Below, piece after piece: positions 44,455 to 57,800 of a stretch of 64,000 nucleotides of DNA; position 1 is the stretch's first letter; each line of letters opens with the position of its first letter. The translations under genes were made by a program, and so were the position numbers. A model generated the notes under the pieces. It was given only the letters and a program-made list of their open reading frames with translations, had not been told where the DNA came from and did no database searches. Origin of the DNA: Trichostrongylus colubriformis (lineage: Eukaryota; Nematoda; Chromadorea; Rhabditida; Trichostrongylidae); the NCBI GenBank assembly GCA_963978905.1, contig OZ022259.1, positions 26,510,068 through 26,574,067 of the forward strand. Direction: 5' to 3'.

Positions 44455-44589
44455 AGCTGCAGGATCTGTGAACTTGTGGAAAGAAGAGTAGATACGTAGC
44501 GATCAGGAGAATTGTGAAGTTTGGAAATGCAGAATCGTGGAACATGCGGAATCGAAGATACTTCTCGCTAGCACGGAATTCAATGCGTA

Positions 44590-44960
44590 TCTAATACTTT
44601 TCAACAAACTCCACAATTCTGCATTTACACGAAAACGCAAATTCCACGATTCCGCGAATCTCCCAGGAACGTACTTTATCCCTTTTCACAATTCCGCAAT
44701 TTCGCAAATTCCACGATTGCGCAGATTCCACAATTCCGCCAATTCCCAATTTCGGACATTTCATTCCTTTCCTTTCTCTAATATTCTCGTCTCTTGGTGG
44801 CATGGAAAATCGAAACGTATCTGTGCTTTCCTGCATAGTTCACAATTCTGCATTCCACGATACCGCAAATTCTGCAATTCTCGCGATCGATACACATCTA
44901 ATGCTTTATCGCAAATTCTGCAATTCTGCACGCGAATTTCGAAACCATAAACGCTGCCTT
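44590..44960. repeat. Degenerate minisatellite of CACAATTCCGCAA-like motifs
   Basis: Dozens of imperfect 10-13 base motifs built on AATTCCRC or AATTCTGC follow one another, with a non-repetitive gap at about 44765-44825. Confidence 0.7.
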
Positions 44961-45301
44961 ACCATTCCCCATAACAATGTGACCAGGAAGGTCCGCACTA
45001 ACCGACCGTCTCTCAGGGTATGTATCAAAACAGCATCTTCCGTGGTTTTAGGTCAATTCTCTGCAACACAGCACAATACACAATACAACGCTACAACACA
45101 AACCTTGCCATGCACCGACATTGTCCCATTTTCCTCTACTCTCACGCCAAGAGCTTAGCAGATGTTTCAACCAGAGCTTCAGAAGCCCTGTAGTACGCGA
45201 TTCCGCGTCCGTCGACCTCTTTACTGTTTTCGACGCAGTACATTGCCCAATGAAACAAACTGAACCCAAACAATAAGTCATTCCAAGTAAGAAACAGAAT
45301 C

Positions 45302-45307
45302 TTTATT
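45302..45307 (-). promoter_or_regulatory. Poly(A) signal AATAAA of the epsilon gene
   Basis: A perfect AATAAA lies about 60 bases past the stop codon at 45368, a normal nematode 3' UTR distance. Confidence 0.7.
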
Positions 45308-45367
45308 CCTTTTCTGCGGTAATCCTGGACAGATTTCACTTGTTTTGGTCTAGTGGAATGACCATAT

Positions 45368-48300
45368 TCATTTCTTGGTGACAGGCTTCCCATTTTCCCA
45401 AATGGCCAATTTCAAAGTAGGTTCGCCGGTGTACTTTCTTCCCTTCGATATGTCTTCATCCTTTTTCTAGAAAAATAAATAAATAAACAGCATTTTGACA
45501 AGTGCAGTTAGCCAAGATTACATTCACGAAAAATCATAATGCACGGATGTCAAATAATCTTGAATGTTGTAGGTAATCATTTCGACAACTTAGTATACTT
45601 ATATAGCGTTTCCACGAAATGCGGCGAAACATCGGGAGCCAGCCACAACGAAACAAGTCATTCTAATGCCAACTCTATCATTTTCTCATGTAGAAGAACC
45701 AGTGCAGTCAGCAGCAACAGAGTACTTCTATGGCAAGCCTTAAATCTCAGAAAATGAGTGGATATTCAGAAGACAATCTCCAGTGTGGAATTCTGTGCGC
45801 TTCGTTAGGGTGTCCTTCCCTTCATCTCCATGCCCTGTACCTCTGACAGTGACCTAATGAATAGGCTTCGCACACTTCATAAGTTGCGGTGCTTGCGATT
45901 CCGCCAGTAGAATCGGCAGCATAATGCGTTTCTGGTCTATATGTGAACTGCAGACCTGTTCGCAAAGTGTAGTTGAGACCAATCTGTAAGCAAATCCCTA
46001 CCATGTAGCTGAATCCATAATCTACGCAAAAAATAAGAAACACCTATGGCTGTTGTTTAGTGCCCATTGTCACGAAATTGCTGCATCCTTTTCCTCTTCT
46101 GTCTTCATCATCTATAAGAATTAAGAATTGTTACGCACACACTATGAGTTCCATGTGAAATAGGAAACACGGGGAATGTGTGGCAACATTGTACTGTGAG
46201 TATGAAAGATCATAATGCTTTGAGAAAGAACCTGATTAGTGATTAGAAGTAAGTAAAAAATCTATATGCTGTTATTAGAGCCAGCGAATGCTTTTTTCAT
46301 TTCTTTTCGATTATCATCCATGTATATTTCAGCTAGAAACAAAGCCAGTTTCGTCACTTTTCAATGACTGACAACCCCACACACCGCGAATTGGTAAAAA
46401 ACTTTTCACTGAAGCTTTGTGCCATTTAAGGGTTATTCAGTATGCTGATCACTTATACGAATTCATTTTTGAAGCAGTCGCCGTTTAGCTCAAAAGTGCC
46501 AGTCTTCTTCATGTGCTGTGGTAGGGTCCCATGATAGCTGGCTTTTTTCGGCAACATGCTTCTCGCCAAGGAGTCAGACACAGACGGAAGAGTGAGCGAC
46601 GCTTTTAGAACCTTCCATCAAAAAGGCTTAGGCAAATCAAGGAGAGTACAAACGTCTACCGGACACGCCACGCCCACAACTGCGAACGATGCTACCGGAA
46701 AAGCAACCCCACAATTCTGTAGTACTGCTAATGCAGCTGGGAAGCGTCTTTTTAGGTGCTACAAGGGTTGAAGAAGCAGTGCACTGTGCTCTGCGTCTCT
46801 AACGCTTAGCTAGAGCGCAGAGAAGTATAGCGCTAGCCGATCGGTTCATAGACTGCATAGAAACGATCCTAATGAAGCAAATTCGCGCTTTTTCCATTCC
46901 ATGTTTACCTAAGCCTTGCAAGGAGATTCCCTTGCCATAAACTTAAACGAATACGCATAGGTAGTTGTTTAGTCTTGCTGAAGCGAATTTTTCGTAATAT
47001 ATCAATGGAGGAGTAGTTCAATCGCTTTCTCCGTTAGTTAGCTGTACCTAGGCATTAAATAATCTTGAGAGTACCTAAAAGCAGAAAAATGGGCGTGATT
47101 ATGCTTTTGTTGAGTGTACCCCTTAACTCCAGTATCGTCTAGGAACCCTCGACATAGGGTCGTAATCGTTGAGTAGGCCGTGTTTGACGGAATATCTCAG
47201 GCTGAGGGTCTAAAAGGTAAAGGGAGAGATCTGCTAGAACTGACTGCCTGGGTTTGAACCCGAAACTTAGCTAACCTAATCGTCATGGAAACTGCATGCA
47301 TGCATACAACGAAGCCGGCCAATGCCAATAATCTTTTCGTTACAAAAACCACGTACAGAGACATCCACGGAATTCGCCGATTAGCCGTGGAGAGCGGCAT
47401 CTATCCACGGTTACCACCGTTGATGAATACTCCAGAAATTATGGGATGAAAGCAGAGAAAGGTTATATGAACTTCCTTCATGTCCTACTACGACTGCATA
47501 CTTCATCTAGTGCTAGCAAGTCACTATGCGACCGGAAAGGTTTCTATTCACTGAGAATAGGAAGGCAACCCTCACACATGGTGCACTCCGTGTCAAGGCC
47601 AGTCGAGGCCAACCACCCTCTCGGTGGTCTTCTGAGAGGAGCAGAACATGCGTACTGGAGGCATAGCAGACACAATGGAATTTCCTAAAGATTCGTGGGC
47701 AGCTCTCGCAGCCTCGACGAAAAAGCAATTTTCCTCGACTGGCTCCATTCGAAATAATAATTTCTTTCTTCTCAAAGACTGTATAGCTTAAGTAGTCTCT
47801 AGGAAGCGGCAAATTCGCAGACCCCGGACAATGAGACCGCATTTATATAGTTTAGTTTGAAGGAAGTTATGACCATTCGAAGTGAAACACTTCGAACTTT
47901 TTCAAAATTTTCCTCGACTGGATACCCATATCGAGAACTACGCAACCATCAGGGAAACCAAGCGGCAAATAGATTGGTCTAAGTAAGTTGCTAAGAAAAC
48001 AGTTCGCAGTACTTTGAAAATGGAGTCTAAGTAAAGCTTCAAGTATTCAAAAAACGTCCAAATGTAGTATGGCGAAGACACCGCGCCAAATCTGATGGCG
48101 GCATCGCTGCCGCTACAGCGACACGGTGATCAGATGGGGCACAGTGGGCGCATTACATGGCTCCTATTTAATTTCTCTTCCAACTCTTTTTTCATCCTTA
48201 TCTCTGCCACATAGCTTGCACGACTACCAAGGCTTCTCCTTTATCATCAGGGGACGGGCACATTACCCATGATCGGTAACGCTTCCGTTCCGGAATAAAA

Positions 48301-49031
48301 GTTTTAAATTTTATTAGGTTATTATTCCTCTTTAACGCTCTGCTGCGGAATATAAGTTCTGAGCTTTGTTAGCTCCTTATTTCTCTAATTTTGTCAGGAA
48401 TTTTGCCTCAGTGTTTTATTTTTTACCTTGGCTTTTAATTTCCTGCAATGGCTCGCATTGGCTGGGTAGAAACCACAGAAATAGCGGAGCCTGAAGAAGG
48501 GGAGGGAGAGTTTTGTATAGAGGCCCCTTTTTTTGGGGGGTGGGATCGTATTTCCCTGCCTACAGTCAGGATGCACTCTCAAACGTACTTTCTTCACAAG
48601 CCTTAATAGAGAAAGGAAGGTTCCCATCCTACGTAAAGTATAGGCAGATATAGCGGGCGCAGTTTGCCTCATGCGCTGCAAACGGATGATATTCGTGATC
48701 AGCCCAACGGCCCCCCCCCCCCCCCTCGAAAAAAATCCATAATTGACACTTCAAGGGAATTTATGAGAAAAGGTTGCTGCCCCAGTGAGGTGAAAATGCA
48801 CCAAATTGGCGCTAACGCTAGAAATGAACGACATATTCATGATCAGCACCCAAATAATCCTCACAAGCTAAGTTCCAGTAGAAATTTTTGAATAACTTGC
48901 GGTGTCTGAAGTAGTGATTGTTGGATGGTGCCTAATTTTCTTCCACTTGCCTTCGTACAGCGTCTCGTCAGCTGAGCTGCAATCTGCGAAAATCGCACAT
49001 AGTTGATGCCGGCGGCTCTCCACAAAACCAT
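45368..49031 (-). CDS. ATP5F1E: Mitochondrial ATP synthase F1 subunit epsilon, two exons
   Basis: Encodes a 59-residue small subunit of the F1 central stalk in the mitochondrial ATP synthase. Exon 1 (48951-49031, 27 codons) starts MVLWRAAGINYVRFSQIAA, the conserved N-terminal W-R-A-A-G-x-x-Y-x-R-x-S-Q-I-A motif of eukaryotic epsilon. Exon 2 (45368-45466, 32 codons and stop) ends W-E-N-G-K-P-V-T-K-K, the nematode-type C-terminus. Both exons are in phase 0. The donor is AAG|GCAAGT, a GC-AG intron, and the acceptor is TTTTTCTAG. The intron is about 3.5 kb, long for so small a gene, and holds a long dispersed repeat on the other strand. Identification rests on recalled family features, not alignment. 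Confidence 0.85.
45467..47139. other. Intron of the epsilon gene, left part
   Basis: A 73-codon minus-strand frame (45822-46043) contains two cysteines and several aromatic residues but fits no family I know. I see no other feature. Confidence 0.4.
47140..48560 (+). repeat. Long dispersed repeat, copy D, inside the epsilon intron
   Basis: Colinear with 28205-29880 on the same strand, with similar internal landmarks and the G-rich end at 48490-48560. A C16 run follows at about 48711. Confidence 0.7.
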
Positions 49032-50269
49032 ATCGTAGCAATTGATTCGTTGTTGAGAGAGGACCACCTGCACAAGCGTATACAAAAAAACCAATCGATG
49101 TCGTTGATTACGAATGGCAACGGCACACCATCGTATTGTAGCACATATGAAACACACTGAGAAGAGAACATTTATACACAGTTGGCATCTACTTATATCG
49201 AATCATCGTAAATGTACTCTCAAGCTGTTACGCCCATGCGTTTATTGCGAGCCGCAACTGATATGCTGCGAACTGTATCCCATCATAAGCATTTCTTATA
49301 GTATTCAAAAAAACCTTATAAGAAAACCATTACATTACGTGAGAACCAAGCTAGAAGCTAATCGACTGATGTGCAACATATACAACGATGTGTTACATGC
49401 TGATTAACCGTGGAGTTAAAAAAGTCTGCCGTAAACACACCATGCTGATGGCATCACTTTTCATTACACTGCTTCACACCAAGTTTTTTCAAACCATTTT
49501 ATTAGGCCGGAAAAACAAATTAGACGCAAATCTTGCCGCCACCGGCAGACTCACTTGACATGCTTGAGAAAAATTCACTTAGAATGAAAGGATTGTGTTA
49601 AGCGAAAGAGGAGCTGGGTTAAGAGTATGTTACTAGTACAATCTTATTTGTAGTTACTATTAAGCGGACGAAGGCTCAATTAAGCCGCACTGCTTATGCA
49701 TGCACAACCGATCAATCCATATAGCTCGATAAGCTCGTTACTAGACGTTGCTGCTGTTTCAGAACCAACATTTAAACAAAACGGTGGGAAAAGCATGCCA
49801 GAACCCCCACAGTTCAATACAGAATAATAGAAACAATTAGGAACAGTACTGCAATAACAATGGAACTAGATTCGATCAATTAGACTGGTATTTCATCACA
49901 GAAAAATTACTATGCAACAGGCAATAATACGTCAAATAATGGAAAAATAATAATTTAATAGGCAATCGTATAATTTTCCGTTTACGGGAAAAAGCGCATG
50001 CCGATCGGATACTTCCATCGTTGGGTGATGATTTGGCATGTACTACCTCACTGCGCTGAAAAAAAAAGAACAGTGTTATACACACATCGACATATAGCAC
50101 AAAAGAGTTAGTAGGTTGGATACATGCGGTTCACTCAATCAGGTGATCTAGGAAACACAGGGGTGTAATGTTGGGTGCATAGCCAAACTCTCACACACGC
50201 CTAAGGACCAAGGTCTAAGCATGTGTGAAAAATATTACGTCGAACCGTAATTTCTGTTACACAACGATT
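49032..50269. other. Intergenic, upstream of the epsilon gene
   Basis: AT-rich; holds the presumed promoter and 5' UTR of the epsilon gene. No TATA-like site or splice-leader acceptor could be chosen with confidence. Confidence 0.4.
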
Positions 50270-50760
50270 TTCTTAAAGGAACCGGAAGGGGGTCCGAAAC
50301 TAGAGAAACATACAAAGAAATGAGCATTTCGTAACGAACGCAGAAGGTTAGAAGCGATAATCGGTGAAAAAACCCGAACTCAAAAGTGCATCGCTGCGGT
50401 GTGTATTCGCGCCTCATTCGCATCATCGCACTGCGTTCCGAGTTGTCCGCTGTAGGAGACGGCCGCGGGCCAACTTTAGTTGTAGCACCTGACTCCCAGC
50501 GCAGTGGAGTGGCCATTCCCAACTACATTAACATTCATGTAAGTACATCTAGAAACAATATAAGAAAGAAAAATGGAGAAGGTAAAAGGAATGAACAACT
50601 TTATAATGGAAACATCTTCTCTTGGCACCATGCCAAGGCGTCAAATTGGCGAGTTTGTGCAATGGCGGCCACTTGAACTCGTCCACACTACGTCTGTTCT
50701 ACCGTAAGCCAAAATTACTCCCTTACGGTGTCTTTAAGTTGAGTCTAACTTCAGCCAACA
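50270..50760 (-). repeat. Dispersed repeat E, copy 2
   Basis: Inverted match to 32270-32800, from the AGCGATAATCGGTGAAAAAA end to the block near 50700. Confidence 0.7.
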
Positions 50761-50829
50761 AAATATGTACCATTATAATCAACAGTATGTTGCCAGCGAA
50801 TAGGGAGATGATAGATGCCTCGCTTATAG

Positions 50830-51460
50830 AAGTCTGGCGATTTCTGGTCGAAAAGGCCTGGAGGTCGATTTTGAGACATCGTCATCTTTGAGCTGCCGTC
50901 CGTCGAGGAAGTGGATCAGAGATCGGAATAGGTGGTAGTCAGTTGGGGGCATGTTAGGAGACTACGGTGGGTGGGGGAGCATCGTTCAACCAAGGTCCTG
51001 GATCCTTCGACACGCCAGCTTTGCCACATGTGGGCGAGCGTTGTCGTGGAGGGAAGAAGTCTCGGTCCATTTTTCCGCTAAAATTTGCGGCTACGGTGTC
51101 CAGCTGCCTGCAGTAGAGATCGGCACTGACTGTCGTATTGAATGACAATTTTTCGCCCCTTTTCTAAGGAAATTTTTTTGAATTTTTTTCTCTGTGTAAT
51201 TTTTTGGAATTTTTTTCCATTTCAATTTGAGTCGATAGAGCCATCGGGTTCCCGCCATATGAAAGACAGTACCTGGGACCATCGACTGGTTGATTCGGTT
51301 AGTGGCCTTGCATGCTGAGGAACCGGAGCGGTGTTTGTGAATTTCGCCCCTCTCACGAAATTGTCGTAGATTCACTGCTAGTTGAAGCCATAGAGAATAT
51401 GAATGTGTTAATCAGTAGTACTTTTCACTCGCTTTATATACCCCCCCACTACCATATATT
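50830..51460 (-). pseudogene. Mariner transposase pseudogene
   Basis: Read on the minus strand, shifting frames give A-D-L-Y-C-R-Q-L, then L-H-D-N-A-R-P-H-V-A, then D-Y-H-L-F-R-S-L, in the order found in mariner transposases (the catalytic D of HDN and the YHLFRSL block). Frameshifts and stops separate the blocks, so it is dead. Upstream parts near 51300-51460 are too decayed to read. Confidence 0.8.
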
Positions 51461-51886
51461 CCAGGAGCTTCCACAGTTTTCCCCTATAGTGTAACAGAAC
51501 TTATGGTTCAACCTAATATAAAGCAAGGTTGACCCTAAGGTAGTTTTTGACTCTTGAAGAATAAGTGCGACCTACAGCCTGCTAACCCTGCAAACTCATA
51601 TTTAACACAGAACAAGCACGTGCTAATGCTCAGGAGTGGGGACCAAGCGCCACGTGAGCTATAACTTGAGGGGGAGAGATTCCCATATGTTCCGAAATCA
51701 AACTAAAAATTTTAGTTTGGATGCGAAGTATTATATATCAGCTACAATCTGCGAAATAGTTAATTCACTGTACTCAAGAGAATTTCCCCTTCCGTAGTGT
51801 TCAGCGTGGAAACTGTGACTGAGAGCCGCACCTATCACACTGAAATGTCCGTCATGGTCGGCACTAAAAGTACCAACCGCGTGTTC
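51461..51886. other. 3' flank of the kinesin gene
   Basis: Presumed 3' UTR and intergenic sequence; no clear AATAAA was found on the minus strand here. Confidence 0.4.
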
Positions 51887-54800
51887 CTATAGAACGACAT
51901 CTGGCGATGTCTCACCATTCATTTGCGTCGCATTTGCTGGCCGTGCAGTTATGTTTGGGGTACCGACGACCATAGCCGGCGAGGGTGAGTAAACCTGGCC
52001 AGGCCGGATCGGTTTCACGATCTGTGGAGTGTTCTGGCGACGTTGGTTTCGCTGTCTCACCGCATCTTTGATGCGCTCCACCTTTAAATGAAGTTATGAG
52101 AAAACACAACTCAAGGTGAAGAAATACGTAAAAGTGAAAGAAAAGATACAACCGAGTAGATGAAAAGCGGAACCTCTTGCTGATACTTTCGTCGCTCAAG
52201 CTGTGATCGCTCTTTGGTCTCTCGTAGAGCCGTTTCAAGCTGCTTGATGCGATCCTCTCTTCCACGCAGACGGGCTTCCATCTTTGGCAGCTCCACACGA
52301 AGATCGGCATTGTCGCGAACAAGCTACACATATAAGAATATGTTAAGTATCATTAAGGGCTCTGAAGACGGATATTCTGTCAAAATCCTTATAATAATGA
52401 AGAAGTTTATCAGAACCATTCCTGATACACAAACCGCTAATGCACTCTCTTCGAGATATGCCTTACACAAGGAATCCTTATTTCGAAATATTCTTTTCTT
52501 TTTATAGAATGATGACTTTTTTAATGTTATCTCTTGGATCTAAAAACTGTGTTCCAGTAAGATAGGAACGAGCATTTATAAAAACTGATTCACCTGCTTG
52601 TGAACCTTGGTGAGCTTGTCCAGGTTGTTCTCAAGGAACTGAATGCGCTGTTTCTGTGCAGGCCCAGAAAGACAGTCTTCCTCCACATCTAGACCAGCCT
52701 GGCATCTCGACAGGATCAACCGAACAAACTCTTTTTTCAGATTTTTCAAAGTAGCAAGTTCCTGAAAAACAAATACGAAAAATCGCAGGGCAGAAGTGCG
52801 CTTATAGGATGGTTCAACGTTATTAGTCTCTCAGACGAGCTGAGCAAAAAAAGTGCGCTTACACCATAGCTTAACTATATTAGTCTTTAAGACGAGCTCA
52901 GCAAAAAGGTAATGCTATGACACCACCTAAATAGGAAAAGGGAAAATCACAAACCGTGTTCACTCTATCGGTAAGTGGTTTCAGCTCTCTCGCCGCTTGA
53001 TCCTTCACCAGCAACTGCTTCAATTTGTTCGCGTCTTGTCCCTTGACGGAGTCCATCTCTTCCAGCTTTTTCTCAGCCGCTTGAGCTTCAGCAGAATTCA
53101 TCTTGAAAGTTCTTATTCTATGTTGCAGATAATTTTCCCCGATTTATTGGGATATTCCATAAGTAGTGCCGTTTTTTTTTTCGAAAATTTTCCTAAAGGA
53201 ATTTACAAGATTGTGCGGCACTTCATATAGATTTCTCTTTTCCATAGGAGGGTATGCCCAATTTTTGAGTATGTTAAAATGGGGCCAGTTTCCACGCTGG
53301 CAATGGGGTGGATGCAGTTGACCAAAAGTGACCAACCCGGCAATTAATTAAGACATTATATTTCACTCTAGAAAAGTCAACCAATCCTGCGTCCCGTACT
53401 AAGCGCTGACTTTTTCTGCAAGTTCTACCAATGGTCGATCGCAAATCTGCGTCGTTCTTTTCTTGACCTTTTTCCGAAAATACTCGTGTTTATTCAGAAT
53501 GATTTTTTTTCCTTCCAAATCCTTTGTTCAGCACTGCTTCATGAACCATTCGAAAGAAGTTTTTTTTGCTATATCAAAACTATGTTTCGGTTTTGTTTCA
53601 CTGCGATTCAAACTGAATTTCAAAACTGTGATAGGTGCCCGGACGACATTATGTCACAAGCTATTTTCTCAAAGTTCAAGGAGCCGGCCAATGATGTTCC
53701 CCGTCCCAACTCACTGACTCTTATCAACATTTCACCACTTCTTCAGCGGACTGCATGAGAAAATTTCCTCGCCTTAATTCGACGACACTGTCAAAAACCA
53801 CCAAGTTGCGACGGGAAAACCAATTTCGGAAAAAGAGAGACGCGACTTTTCAAGCGATCAGTTGATGGAACTTAGAAGAGGTTGGGGCTAAAAGACACAT
53901 GACTGATCGATTTTTTCAAAGCAGAGTGAAAGATGATGCTTCAAATGATTGCGGGTATGGTCAACTTTTGCCGACCAGCCACCCACCTGGCCAGCCTGGA
54001 ATTGGTCTCATTATGATGAACAAAGAAATAGAACATGTCCTTTTGTAGAGCAGAAAAATCTCTTTCGGATGATATATAAAATGCTACACGAACTTGCATT
54101 ATAGGAAAAAAAATTCGATTGAAAAAAGCGACACTACTTATGGAGTGACCCAATAGTTACCTGCTACCGTTCAAAGAGAAACTATTGGTTGAGGAATGAG
54201 TTCCCGCGGTCTTTTATTCCCTATTTTTCTTATTGGTCCTTTCATTTTGATAAAGCTATATATGTTGTCGATAGAGCTTTTTTGCTTTACGAAACACTAC
54301 TATCCGTTTTTCGATTCCATCGATTGCCTAATATTTACAAGGTTTGGAAATGAAGTAAGCTGAAGGCAACTCCATCTTCCTCGTCTGCCATCGAGATTAA
54401 AAAATGCATGTACATATGATTTCGATAGCTTTTTCAACTCTACAGAATGATGCTGCCCTTTATTCGATCGCTCAAATTGCTGTTTTCATACTCACAAATG
54501 CAGTACACAGCAAAAGTGTGCACTTTCCTTATCTCCACTTCCTTACCTACCATAGAGATTGGAGAGAATGAGCATATATGCATTCGATAGAGCTTTTACG
54601 CTCTACGAGCTGATACCACTCATCTTTTGTATCCTTTCATATTTCAGCATGTAGAAATAAGTCTCTACATTTTTTCAATTCAAAATTGCGTAATGAAAAT
54701 GGAATGTTTTGACACAATGTCTCGTATTAATTGGTAGATTTTCCGCTCAACGAGATAGTCTTTACGGTTTTTTGTTCGAATTAATTTTTGCCATTTGCCA

Positions 54801-57800
54801 AAGCTCTATCGAGTACATGTATGCACATTCTCTCCAACCTCTATGGTAGGCGAGGAAGAGAGGATATTGAAACACTTTTGCTGTGACTGCATTAGTGAGT
54901 AATAGCAAAAATTTGAGCGAATCGAATAAAGGGCAGTACCATTCTGTAAAGCTGAAAACTCTATAAAACGTATGCACATACATTTTTCGATCTCGATGGC
55001 AGGCGAAGAAGATGAAGAGTCGAGAACGTCAATTTTTGCCTTGAGCTTGCTTCATTTCCAAACGTCATGAATATTAGACAAACGAAGGAGTTAAAAAAAA
55101 CAGATGATAGTTTTTGTAGGGCAAAAAAAAAAAACCCTATCGCAAACATGTATAAGCTTCGTCGAAAGATGGGGAGAATAGTGTGAAAAACAGGGAGCAA
55201 AACCGCGGAAACTTATTCCTCAAACCAATATAGTTCTAAGTCTTGGCGATGACGATCACAGGAGACAATCTTGACTACCATCGACTTCACTGTTGCGTGA
55301 GAAAAATAACACCAAAAGTGTTGAAGCCAAGGTCGGTGAGCAACACACGCCAAATACTTGTTGTTATTAAAAGATAAACGACGAAACACGGCCCACCGTG
55401 TTTTTGCTTCATTTAAAATCCCATTTAGAAACAATGATGGCAGGAATTCGGATTTACGGTCCCTTCTCGGATACTCCTCAGCGAGACGCATGTCTACCTC
55501 GCAAGCAAGGAAGTAAACCCCCGATTCCCTCCGCCAGTGCTATAAGCAGGCATGCCTTGAGAACGTTTGAACAAACGATTTGCAAAGACTGGTGGGAAAA
55601 GTCAAGAAAAAAAACAGTGCACAGCAAAGATATGATACATGTCCTCACCTATAACAAGGAATGGATACTGGGTCAAAGTAGTCATTCGCAATGGGACACA
55701 AATCATTGGACGTGCTTTTGAACGACGATTCCAAATCCGTATTCAATATCTGCCAAACGATTCTCTGAATGGAGTTGTGGAGGTTTTTCTGAATAAGTAG
55801 TACTACTACATGATACTTCGGGAGCCCATAGCGCGCAAACCCGACGTTGTCGCGTGAAACCAATGTGGTTTTCGTGTTCGAAAAATCGAATTACCTCACA
55901 TAAGAAGCTTTTCGCCAATTCGAGAATTTGACCGAACTTCGGAAGAAATTCTCGGATCATTTATTGGCTGGCAACCCATCAAACAAAAAGACGATTTTTT
56001 TTGAAGCTGATCTCGCCGCAGCTCGCGATGGTTGTTACAAGTGAGCTGAAATATGGGCAAAAGCTTCGATCTCGGACGGTAATCAAACCCGAACTCCATG
56101 CTTTCCGGTCATACATATATGCCAATCCACTGCATAACCAAGACCCCTTTCACCCTAACTCAGTTTCTGCTTTATCGTACCTTCAAATTCACCATAGCGT
56201 CTGAATATTGTTTTTACCGTAGCTTACCAGCACTGATAAGCTATGATAAAGTTGAAGTTATGGCGAAGCAGAAACAAGGAGTATAGGCAGTGTAATGGAT
56301 CAGCACATATGCGCGGAAAGCATATAGTGTGGTTTCGAATACCGTCCGGACCGAAGCTTTCAAACATAACTCAGCATACTTGTAGCAACTTTAGCATCGC
56401 AGGCTGCGGCGAAAACAGCAGCTATCAAAAGTAAAAATATCAATATTCACTTAGGCCTTCAGCTTCACGGTTCTATGCTGATATTAGCCGACCGGTTCTA
56501 CACGTTATGCGTGGGAGTGCTGATGAGTTAAAGAAAATATACCATTCAAAACCTGAGTTAAGGTGAAAGGGGTCTCGATAGTGTAATGGACTAGCACATA
56601 TGCGCGGAAAGCATATAGTGTGGTTTCGAATACCGTCCGAGACCGAAGCTTTCAAACATAACTCAGCATACTTGCAGCAACTTAGCATCGCAGGCTGCGG
56701 CGAAAACAGCAGCTATCAGAAGTAAAAATATCAATATTCACTTAGGCCTTCACATTCACGGTTCTATGCTGATATTAGCCGACCGGTTCTACACGTTATG
56801 CGTGGGAGTGCTGATGAGCTAAAGAAAAAATACCATTCAAAACCTGAGTTAAGGTAAAAGGGGTCTCGATAGTGTAATGGACTAGCACATATGCCTGGAA
56901 AGCATGGAGTGCGGGTTCGAGTAACGTCCGATACCGAAGCTTTTGCCGTTAACTCAGCTTACTAGCAACAAAGAAGGAATCGCTGACCCTTATTAAGGAG
57001 ATGCCCTTATTTGGCGCTTGTTACGTACATTTATGTATGGAAATTTGTAACGGAGAGGTCATCTTTGCATGGTTGATGGCTTTTTATAGGATATTTCACG
57101 AAAATTGTTACCTATCCCTAGAACAACCCTGGTTTTTCCAGTTCGGCCGAAAACTTGATTGGGCTAAAAATTTGCACAAAGGGGTAGCTCGACCCCCCTG
57201 AGCGCGGATAACATAATCGTTTTACGCAACATCGCCCAATCTGTGCGCTATGATAGTCTGCTCATATAAACAAGCTGGATCACGGAGTTTTCTGATGATG
57301 AAGACAGGGACAGGGTGATACGCGGAAAACGGAACTAACTGTTAATGTACATGACAACACTTGAGATGTTTCCCAGACATGAAAGGGGAAGAATCACTGA
57401 AAGCAAAACAACTGCCCTCAAGGAGATTCCATACGTTGCCCCGCCCCACACTAATCGCCATCACAACCTCTGTACCAGGCTGCTGCTGACATGCCTTCGA
57501 TTATTCCCTGTATTCATCTGCGACTTGGGCGAGGAACACTCTCATACATGTGGAAAAGATGCATTCAGACAAAGCCTCCATAACTCCAATCAGAGAATCT
57601 TTTGGCAGATGTTGAATACAGATTTGAAATCGGTGTCCAAAAGCGTGTTGAGCGATATGTGTCTCACTGCAAATGACACTTCGAGCTGGTGTCCTTCCCT
57701 TAAGGGTAAACAAGCGCACAGTAGAGGTACTGTAAGCATTTTGTTATGACAGCTCGTGGAACCATTAACAGTACAAAAAGAGAACGAAGGAAGTGATCAC

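Noticed and set aside
45822..46043. Possible extra exon inside the epsilon gene
   Set aside because: The two epsilon exons already join in phase 0 and give a protein of normal length; this frame matches nothing known to me.
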